Shown: positions 1-4,839 of the stretch, piece by piece
Numbering within the stretch: position 1 is the first letter of the stretch
How the letters are laid out: each line of letters opens with the position of its first letter
NCBI GenBank assembly: GCA_016839865.1
Contig: JAEOTN010000091.1
Location: 1-5,466 of the forward strand
DNA: 5,466 nucleotides
Direction: 5' to 3'
Origin: Promethearchaeota archaeon
GTDB taxonomy: Archaea > Asgardarchaeota > Lokiarchaeia > Sigynarchaeales > MK-D1
Notes under the pieces: model-generated
What the model saw: the letters and a program-made list of their open reading frames with translations, nothing else
Told to the model about the DNA's origin: nothing
Database searches by the model: none
Made by a program: the position numbers and the translations under genes

Positions 1-14
1 AACTCTCTATCAGT

Positions 15-34
15 TTTTATTTTTTGCTTATTTT
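15..34 (+). terminator. T-rich tract, possibly the end of a plus-strand gene left of the window
   Basis: TTTTTATTTTTTG followed by CTTATTTTG lies just beyond the 3' end of the OB-PUR gene. The T runs are on the plus strand, so they cannot serve that minus-strand gene as an oligo-T terminator; they could end a convergent gene outside the window. Confidence 0.25.
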
Positions 35-41
35 GCACTTA

Positions 42-509
42 TTACTTCAGTTTCTCCAAGTTTGCTGCAAGCTTCTGGGAAAATTTCTCTGCATGATCTT
101 CGAAAATGAAAATTCTATTCCTCTTATTCCCTGATTGCTCAGTAACTACCAGATACTTATCTCCTCGACTCGACTTTTTAACTTCAAAGTGGTAGATTCG
201 TGGACCTGCATGTAATTTCGAATCTTTCCCACTAGATCTGGATTCTGTTTTACGATCATATTTCAATTCCTTCTCGATCGTCAAATCTTTTGTATCCTTA
301 TCAATCACTTTGAGGTCGGTTCCATCAAAGAATCTTCCTTTGTGGATGATTTTACAAGATACTATATCTCCTCTTTTCACTTCCACCACAACATCTTCCT
401 TCTCGAAAAATCCAACCATTTTACCACCGATTTTTAATTGGATATAATCTTTATTTCCTTTCTTACGTTTCTCAACCACGTCAACTTTGTAATAATTCAC
501 TTTTTTCAT
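42..509 (-). CDS. Predicted single-stranded nucleic-acid-binding protein: OB-fold-like N-terminus plus PUR-type domain
   Basis: Small, basic, soluble protein of 155 residues with no signal peptide or membrane segment. Residues about 5-69 alternate strand-forming stretches (YYKVDVVEKR, DYIQLKIGG, KMVGFFEKED, GDIVSCKIIHKGRF) and resemble a minimal OB fold. A charged, Ser-rich linker follows at about 70-102. The C-terminal 50 residues (RIYHFEVKKSS, KYLVVTEQS, RNRIFIFED, then a helix from HAEKF) match the pattern of a PUR repeat, as in Pur-alpha and the bacterial DUF3276 proteins, which bind single-stranded DNA or RNA. The role is inferred from this resemblance; no catalytic residues are visible. 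The longest frame opens with GTG at 510-512, directly before ATG at 507-509; I take the ATG. A third option is GTG at 498-500, which has GGTGAT 7 bases upstream. The gene is divergent from the acyltransferase gene. Domain assignment is by eye: PUR fairly sure, OB less so. Confidence 0.8.
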   Translation of the reverse strand: MKKVNYYKVDVVEKRKKGNKDYIQLKIGGKMVGFFEKEDVVVEVKRGDIVSCKIIHKGRFFDGTDLKVIDKDTKDLTIEKELKYDRKTESRSSGKDSKLHAGPRIYHFEVKKSSRGDKYLVVTEQSGNKRNRIFIFEDHAEKFSQKLAANLEKLK

Positions 510-537
510 CACCGGAATTCAAATCAAGATATAGTGT

Positions 538-546
538 AACTATTAA
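538..546 (-). promoter_or_regulatory. Weak candidate TATA-like element for the OB-PUR gene
   Basis: On the minus strand TTAATAGTT lies about 30 bases ahead of the ATG at 509, preceded by a T-rich tract. A start about 25 bases downstream would give a leader of only some 8 bases. ACTATATC at 529-536 is an alternative. Neither matches the archaeal TATA consensus well, so this is a suggestion only. Confidence 0.25.
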
Positions 547-627
547 CAAAAACAAAAAACTTTGGCATGATGATTGAGTGGTAAAAATGAAACTCCTCAC
601 CTCATGGCCAAATCGGCTGATTTTTCC

Positions 628-640
628 ATATATATTTATT
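628..640 (+). promoter_or_regulatory. Archaeal-type TATA box for the condensation-type acyltransferase gene
   Basis: The run ATATATATTTATT is the strongest TATA-like element in the divergent region. Its centre is about 54 bases before the ATG at 688. With the usual archaeal spacing of about 25 bases to the start site, transcription would begin near 660 and leave a leader of some 28 bases that contains the Shine-Dalgarno at 673-680. A purine-rich BRE directly upstream is not obvious. Confidence 0.6.
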
Positions 641-672
641 AAGACGATGTACCAATACTGAAGAAGATCTTT

Positions 673-680
673 AAGGTGAT
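673..680 (+). promoter_or_regulatory. Shine-Dalgarno that decides the start of the acyltransferase gene
   Basis: AAGGTGAT is complementary to the usual archaeal 16S rRNA 3' end and lies 7 bases before ATG at 688-690. The upstream in-frame GTG at 676-678 lies inside this motif, so it is unlikely to be the start even though it lengthens the frame by four codons. Confidence 0.8.
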
Positions 681-687
681 TCTGATT

Positions 688-2019
688 ATGGGAACCAATT
701 TAAAACGTAAACTTGTGATTGAGCGTCCTTTTCTATCTCGACCTGATTCTTATGCTATTTTAGCAGCAATTGTAAAGGGAGCTATCAAACCGGAGCAATT
801 AAAATTAGCATTGCAGCACCTTAAAGAAAAATACCCAATACTTAATACCCATGTGGAGATAGATGAGAATCACCATGCCTGGTTAATCTCAAATAAAAAT
901 ACTGATTTTCCTCTGCAGATTATGGAAATAAAGGAAAATCACGATTGGATCTCCAAGGTATTAGAAGAATACAACACGTTTTATCCATTAGATACAGGTC
1001 CGTTAATCCGTTTTGTATTATTAAAACACCAAACTAATTGCATTTTGATTATAAGTGCACATCACCTCTTGGTAGATGGTAATTCACTCGCATTTCTACT
1101 TCACAATATTATGCAATTCTTAGTCAACCCTTCATCAACTACAAATCCTGAATTATATCCTCCACTTCATGAACTTCTGCCTACTACAATTAAACTATCA
1201 ACAACTCAAAAACTCCTAAACAAAATAGCAAAAATACTGTGGAGACGAAGAGAGAGAAAAGGAATGGCATTTTCCTTGCAGGATTATAACAAAATTCATT
1301 CCAAGTTTTGTCCATTATTACGCAAGGATCTACAAATTCATGCAATTACATTAGATGAGGTACAGACATCTAATTTGATCGATAGGTGTAAACAAGAAAA
1401 AATTTCAGTTAACAGTGCAATTTGTGCTGCTTTCGTTAAAGCAGATTATGAAGCGCAAAGAAAGAATACAAACGCACTAAAAGAGTTCCTATTGCCCGTA
1501 GATGTTCGAGAAATCTTATCCTTACCTAAAAATGCTATCGGATTGTACGTTTCGACCGTAGATATAACCTTAGATCATGATGAATCTCTTGATTTATGGG
1601 ATTTTGCACGATTTGCTCATGAAGAAATTCAAAGAAATATGAATCCGCAAAACATTTTGAATCTGCTGGGAAGAGTGATCGATGTTCCGGAACAAGTGCC
1701 TGATGCTGCGTTTTTCGCTAAATATGGTATTATAAAGGATTGGTTCTTAGATTTATGCCTAAGAGCAACCAAATTAGATAAAATAAATTACTCATATTCC
1801 ATATCGAACCTAGGAAAATTTGACTTCCCGAAAAAATATGATGATTTGGTATTAGAAAAAGCATATTTTCATACTTATGGTGAAATGGCTGAAAAACAAT
1901 TAACCATCATCACCATTGGGGATAAACTTACTATTTGTATATCATTTCTGAGTTCAGTAATAGAAAGAAAGATAGTTGAGAAGATAGTAGAACTTGCCTT
2001 GAATTGGTTACTCTCTTGA
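688..2019 (+). CDS. Condensation-domain-like acyltransferase (CoA-dependent acyltransferase superfamily, AATase/PapA5-like)
   Basis: Stand-alone protein of 443 residues, about the length of a single two-lobed condensation or alcohol-acyltransferase domain. It should transfer an acyl group from a thioester to a hydroxyl or amine. The superfamily active-site motif HHxxxDG is intact at residues 125-131 (HHLLVDG), with His126 the expected general base. Other landmarks are PVDVRE at 270-275 followed by an NxxGxY stretch, and SNLG at 373-376, both typical of the C-terminal lobe. No adenylation or carrier domain is attached and none is nearby, so a free acyl-CoA donor is more likely than non-ribosomal peptide synthesis. 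Acceptor and acyl chain cannot be read from the sequence; wax-ester, acylated-lipid or polyketide-ester formation are all possible. No signal peptide or membrane segment is seen. ATG 688 is chosen because of the Shine-Dalgarno 7 bases upstream. The next gene, a CoA-transferase, follows on the same strand about 65 bases downstream. Confidence 0.88.
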   Translation: MGTNLKRKLVIERPFLSRPDSYAILAAIVKGAIKPEQLKLALQHLKEKYPILNTHVEIDENHHAWLISNKNTDFPLQIMEIKENHDWISKVLEEYNTFYPLDTGPLIRFVLLKHQTNCILIISAHHLLVDGNSLAFLLHNIMQFLVNPSSTTNPELYPPLHELLPTTIKLSTTQKLLNKIAKILWRRRERKGMAFSLQDYNKIHSKFCPLLRKDLQIHAITLDEVQTSNLIDRCKQEKISVNSAICAAFVKADYEAQRKNTNALKEFLLPVDVREILSLPKNAIGLYVSTVDITLDHDESLDLWDFARFAHEEIQRNMNPQNILNLLGRVIDVPEQVPDAAFFAKYGIIKDWFLDLCLRATKLDKINYSYSISNLGKFDFPKKYDDLVLEKAYFHTYGEMAEKQLTIITIGDKLTICISFLSSVIERKIVEKIVELALNWLLS

Positions 2020-2043
2020 TTTTATTATCTTCATTTTCATTTT
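2020..2043 (+). terminator. Possible oligo-T transcription terminator after the acyltransferase gene
   Basis: Directly after the TGA at 2017-2019 the plus strand is strongly T-rich (TTTTATTATC, then CATTTTCATTTT) without a hairpin, as in many archaeal terminators. The T runs are only four long, so termination may be partial and read-through into the CoA-transferase gene is possible. Confidence 0.4.
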
Positions 2044-2050
2044 GGGTAAG

Positions 2051-2059
2051 TGTTATAAT
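2051..2059 (+). promoter_or_regulatory. Candidate TATA-like element for the CoA-transferase/GNAT gene
   Basis: TGTTATAAT lies about 30 bases before ATG 2086, which would give a nearly leaderless transcript. TTTTATTA at 2020-2027 is an alternative that would leave a leader of about 35 bases. No clear Shine-Dalgarno precedes ATG 2086, which agrees with leaderless initiation or with translation coupled to upstream transcription. Confidence 0.3.
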
Positions 2060-2085
2060 GATGGTTTGTGTATTCTTTGGTTGGT

Positions 2086-3975
2086 ATGATGCAAAAATTC
2101 AAGAATCCTGATGATAAACCAAATAAAATATCTTTGGAGGATCTAAATCATATCATAAAGCCTGGATATCGTATATTCCTAGGAACAGCGTGCTCTGAAC
2201 CTTATGTTTTCACAAAAGAATTAACCCATAATAAATATCGGTGGACTGATTGTGAAATCGTTCATTTACTCACACTTACAGAACAAAAGTTATTCAGTGA
2301 TACTTTTCCTACCCGATTTCGGCATAATATTCTATCTTTGATAGGTTCAGCACAATCTCGTCATGCTGTAAATACCGGTAAGAGCGATTTTACCCCTATT
2401 AGGACCTCAGAAATCCCTGATCTTCTAGAACGAGAGATATTGAAAATTGATGTTGCAATGGTTCAGATGAGTCCTCCCGATGAGTATGGATATTGTTCTT
2501 TAGGGATAAACGTAGATATCAACAAAAAAATGGTTGAGCACGCTAAAATTGTCATAGCTCAAATTAATCCTCAAATGCCTGCGACTAGGGGGGATTCAAG
2601 CGTTAAAGTAGATCAAATCGATTATTATATTGAAGAAGATACTCCCCTAATCGAGTTTAAAATCGAATATAATGAGAAACAGCTGGAAATTATCAACAAA
2701 ATCTGTCAATATGCTTCCCGATTAATTGAAGATGGAACTACTTTGAATTTCGGTTTGGGGAAGATTCCTCTAAAAATCTTTGCCCATCTCCAAAATAAGA
2801 AAGATCTAGGTATCTATACAGAAAGTTTGGTTATGACAGACGAATTCTTTGATCTAATCTCTAAAAATATCATCACATGTAAATTAAATCATTATCCTCA
2901 AGTGATGTGTGCCTTTGTGTTAGGAGAAAAACATCATTACGAAAAAATTCATCAAAATCCCTTTATCAAGCTCTATCCCACCGAATTTATCAATAATGTA
3001 GATAACATCATTAAAAACCACCAATTAACGTCCCTGTATAGTGCTATTGCAGTCGATCTTACAGGACAAATTACGAATCATCTTGAAAATAAATTTTACA
3101 GTGGAATTGGAGGTGAGAATGATTTTATTGAAGGTACGAGTAGAAGCCCTGAAGGTAAAACCATCATTCTTATCCCAAGTACAACTAGCGATGGCTCAAA
3201 ATCACGGATTGTACCTGTGATTTCTCGAAGTACTTTACCAGCTTCAGATGTGCATTATATTATTACGGAATATGGACTTGCGCGCCTTACGGGTAAATCT
3301 ATCCGACAACGTGCCATTCAGTTAATAGCGATTGCCCATCCGAAATTTCGAAAATCACTACTTCAGGAAGCGAAAAAAATGCATTTCGTGTATCCCGATC
3401 AAATGATACCCCTTACGAGAGATGGGAATGTGGTAGTGTATCCTGAAGAATATGAATGGATGTATACTACCAAATCGGGAGGAATTGTTAAGTTTCGGGC
3501 TATAAAACCTACAGATGAAGCACTTCTCCAACGATTCTTCTATCATCAAGACGAAAAAACCCGTATTTTACGATATTTAACCCCAAAGAAAACTTTGACC
3601 CATGAGGAGTCCCAAATTGAAGTAAATATCGACTATGATACTATCATGGTGGTAGTTGGGTTAGTAGGTGATGAGGATGCTCAAGAAATTATCGCCGTTA
3701 CGTCGTATTATTTAGACCCTGAGGGTAAGTTCAACATTGCAGAAATTGCTATTATGATTTCCAAAGAATGGCAAAACCAAGGACTGGGTTTTCACTTATT
3801 CTCTAAAATGTGTGAGATTGCTCGTGAAAAAGGAGTGGATGCCCTAATTGGAGATTTCATGAAAGCAAATATTAGCATTGAAAAAATATTACAAAAATTG
3901 CCCTACTCCGTTGAAATTGAAGTTCTTGATGAAACATTCGAATTTAAAATAGATCTAACCAGGAAAAAACAGTAA
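2086..3975 (+). CDS. Acetyl-CoA hydrolase/CoA-transferase fused to a C-terminal GNAT acetyltransferase domain
   Basis: Cytosolic protein of 629 residues. Residues about 10-445 form a class I CoA-transferase of the acetyl-CoA hydrolase / 4-hydroxybutyrate CoA-transferase family, which moves CoA between acyl-CoA and a free carboxylate through a glutamyl-CoA intermediate. Landmarks: IKPGYRIFLGTACSEP near the N-terminus; YTESLVMTD with the probable catalytic Glu246; SGIGGENDF around 339-347; PSTTSDGSKSRIVP at 364-377; TEYGLARLTGKS from 394; AHPKFR at 417-422. From about 465 a GNAT domain follows (VKFRAIKPTDE, then QNQGLG at 563-568 as the acetyl-CoA-binding Q/RxxGxG motif). Proteins annotated as bifunctional CoA-transferase/GNAT exist in bacteria, so the fusion is a known architecture; what the GNAT part acetylates is not clear. 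The substrate is not predictable. Starts at GTG 2068 and ATG 2089 are also possible; ATG 2086 is preferred because family homology begins only after it. Convergent with the zinc-ribbon gene, 14 bases apart. Confidence 0.92.
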   Translation: MMQKFKNPDDKPNKISLEDLNHIIKPGYRIFLGTACSEPYVFTKELTHNKYRWTDCEIVHLLTLTEQKLFSDTFPTRFRHNILSLIGSAQSRHAVNTGKSDFTPIRTSEIPDLLEREILKIDVAMVQMSPPDEYGYCSLGINVDINKKMVEHAKIVIAQINPQMPATRGDSSVKVDQIDYYIEEDTPLIEFKIEYNEKQLEIINKICQYASRLIEDGTTLNFGLGKIPLKIFAHLQNKKDLGIYTESLVMTDEFFDLISKNIITCKLNHYPQVMCAFVLGEKHHYEKIHQNPFIKLYPTEFINNVDNIIKNHQLTSLYSAIAVDLTGQITNHLENKFYSGIGGENDFIEGTSRSPEGKTIILIPSTTSDGSKSRIVPVISRSTLPASDVHYIITEYGLARLTGKSIRQRAIQLIAIAHPKFRKSLLQEAKKMHFVYPDQMIPLTRDGNVVVYPEEYEWMYTTKSGGIVKFRAIKPTDEALLQRFFYHQDEKTRILRYLTPKKTLTHEESQIEVNIDYDTIMVVVGLVGDEDAQEIIAVTSYYLDPEGKFNIAEIAIMISKEWQNQGLGFHLFSKMCEIAREKGVDALIGDFMKANISIEKILQKLPYSVEIEVLDETFEFKIDLTRKKQ

Positions 3976-3989
3976 TTATTGAAATTTCT

Positions 3990-4391
3990 CTAAATTACAT
4001 GTGTTAAATAAGTCTGGATATATACGTCTGTAAATATAAGTCTGGAACCACATATTGGACAATTTTGGGAACGTGGAGACCATTTAACTTTACATTTTGG
4101 ACATGAATTGAATGAAGTCGATGATAATTTTTCCGGTTTTCCATCTTTAACAAGTAATTTTCCCCTGCAATTAGGGCACTCGTTAAACCGGGGAGGTATA
4201 TCGGATTCACAATGAAGACATATTTTATAATTATAGGTCTGCACTACCCCACTTTCAAATTTTAGTTTGCTTCCACATTTAGGACAGTCATTAGTCCGAG
4301 GAGACCATTCGTTATCGCAATCAAGACATCGATTATACGCTACTGAAGATGAACTTTGATTTCCAATTTTCGGATTTTTTTTAATTTCCAT
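3990..4391 (-). CDS. Triple zinc-ribbon protein
   Basis: Protein of 133 residues built from three tandem zinc ribbons, each with exactly C-x2-C-x10-C-x2-C: Cys22/25/36/39, 58/61/72/75 and 97/100/111/114. The units share a core: an aromatic or Ile-Pro pair, then PR before the second knuckle (WSPRTNDCPKCG, IPPRFNECPNCR, WSPRSQNCPICG), followed by a basic-hydrophobic strand such as SKLKF or SRLIF. Twelve Cys would bind three zinc ions. There is no catalytic domain, signal peptide or membrane segment. Such multi-ribbon proteins typically mediate protein or nucleic-acid contacts; the partner is unknown. The C-terminal tail (YIQTYLTHVI) resembles the linker leading into ribbon 2 (VVQTYNYKIC), with the same distance from the preceding Cys, so it looks like a cut-off fourth unit. 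Start ATG at 4389-4391 has only a weak GGA upstream, and a TATA box about 37 bases upstream suggests a very short leader. Confidence 0.85.
   Translation of the reverse strand: MEIKKNPKIGNQSSSSVAYNRCLDCDNEWSPRTNDCPKCGSKLKFESGVVQTYNYKICLHCESDIPPRFNECPNCRGKLLVKDGKPEKLSSTSFNSCPKCKVKWSPRSQNCPICGSRLIFTDVYIQTYLTHVI
4008..4046. repeat. Short direct repeat at the 3' end of the zinc-ribbon gene
   Basis: ATAAGTCTGGA occurs at 4008-4018 and again at 4036-4046, a 28-base period that is not a multiple of three. In the zinc-ribbon frame the right-hand copy encodes SRLI of ribbon 3, while the left-hand copy is read one base out of phase as part of the C-terminal tail. This could be a small duplication, or the remnant of a further ribbon unit shifted out of frame. 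Confidence 0.55.
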
Positions 4392-4423
4392 GCTTCCGGT
4401 CCTAGTTAATTATAGGAGCATAG

Positions 4424-4432
4424 CTTATATGG
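4424..4432 (-). promoter_or_regulatory. TATA box for the zinc-ribbon gene
   Basis: On the minus strand CCATATAAG is centred about 37 bases before the ATG at 4391, so transcription should begin some 10 bases before the start codon. It is preceded by GGAAATAA and, further upstream, an eight-base A run (plus-strand T tract 4441-4448), which fits a purine-rich BRE-like flank. Confidence 0.5.
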
Positions 4433-4587
4433 TTATTTCCTTTTTTTTATTACCCACCTATCTATACTAAAATCATTATCGATGAATTAGCTGGAGAATC
4501 TTCCTGATTTTCTGACATCTGAGTCCTACCGTGCTTTAGAAAGTCTCATATTTTAAAGTTGGACTTAAAGAGCGAAAGTAACACTAA

Positions 4588-4601
4588 GGATCATATGATC
4601 C
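4588..4601. repeat. Perfect 14-bp palindrome
   Basis: GGATCATATGATCC reads identically on both strands. It lies in non-coding sequence about 30 bases after a TATA-like element (4548-4557), a place where a dimeric regulator could act as an operator. A chance palindrome of this length is uncommon but not impossible in AT-rich DNA. Confidence 0.5.
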
Positions 4602-4659
4602 ATAAGAAAATCCTTGGATTTAATCTCATCAAGCTTATACTGCAGATTCATATCTACAT

Positions 4660-4688
4660 TGTGATTGCGAAGGCGAGTGTAATTGCGA
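4660..4688 (+). repeat. Imperfect 11-base direct repeat with 18-base period, readable as Cys/Asp/Glu-rich
   Basis: TGTGATTGCGA at 4660-4670 recurs as TGTAATTGCGA at 4678-4688 (10 of 11 bases). The 18-base period keeps the frame, and one plus-strand frame through it reads CDCEGECNCDCESKN before TAG at 4705-4707. That frame opens after TAA at 4621-4623 and contains no ATG, GTG or TTG before the Cys run, so it cannot be called a gene as it stands. Confidence 0.45.
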
Positions 4689-4756
4689 TTGTGAGAGTAA
4701 AAATTAGTGATATTAGGAATATGATTGCTAATTTAATTCCAAAATATCAATACTAT

Positions 4757-4800
4757 TCTTTTTTTACGGAACCGAATAGGTGATTTTTTCACCCTTTTTT
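4757..4800 (+). terminator. Cluster of oligo-T tracts (plus strand)
   Basis: Three T runs follow one another: 4759-4765, 4784-4789 and 4795-4800. On the plus strand they resemble an archaeal multi-tract terminator. The nearest recognised plus-strand gene ends nearly 800 bases upstream, with the oppositely oriented zinc-ribbon gene between, so they more likely end a short unannotated plus-strand transcript. On the minus strand they are A-rich and would not terminate the methyltransferase gene. Confidence 0.35.
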
Positions 4801-4839
4801 CTTAACTATGCTATCCGCTCTAATCCGTTTTTATACCTA

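Larger units (their letters stand above)
4392..4839. other. Intergenic region of about 450 bases without a convincing gene
   Basis: The region lies between the zinc-ribbon gene start and the methyltransferase gene end. The longest plus-strand frame (4559-4783, TTG start, or ATG 4595 for 62 residues) encodes an Ile/Lys-rich peptide with no recognisable motif and no Shine-Dalgarno, and I do not call it. The region holds the zinc-ribbon promoter, a TATA-like ATATTTTAAAG at about 4548-4557 on the plus strand, a 14-bp palindrome at 4588-4601, a short Cys-codon repeat near 4660-4701 and oligo-T tracts at 4757-4800. No tRNA cloverleaf or strong hairpin was seen. A small RNA or a decayed gene on the plus strand would explain the TATA-like and T-tract pair, but this is unproven. 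Confidence 0.5.

Noticed and set aside
587..661. 24-codon plus-strand frame ahead of the acyltransferase gene
   Set aside because: It spans the TATA box and begins upstream of the predicted transcript start, so it would not be on that mRNA.
688..2019. Non-ribosomal peptide synthetase fragment
   Set aside because: The gene is complete as a single condensation-type domain with its own start signals and stop, and no adenylation or carrier domain is nearby.
3358..3549. Minus-strand frame inside the CoA-transferase gene
   Set aside because: Antisense shadow of a strongly conserved coding region.
4004..4210. Second minus-strand frame within the zinc-ribbon gene
   Set aside because: It overlaps the zinc-ribbon gene out of phase and lacks the paired Cys; its few resemblances come from the local 11-base repeat.
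4478..4530. Possible C/D box small RNA (GATGA followed by two CTGA motifs)
   Set aside because: The C box matches the RTGATGA consensus only partly and the spacing between boxes does not fit a standard C/D RNA.
4559..4783. Plus-strand frame of 74 codons in the intergenic region
   Set aside because: TTG start, no Shine-Dalgarno, Ile/Lys-rich composition of the kind AT-rich non-coding DNA gives, and no motif. The internal ATG at 4595 sits in the palindrome. Kept only as part of the intergenic description.
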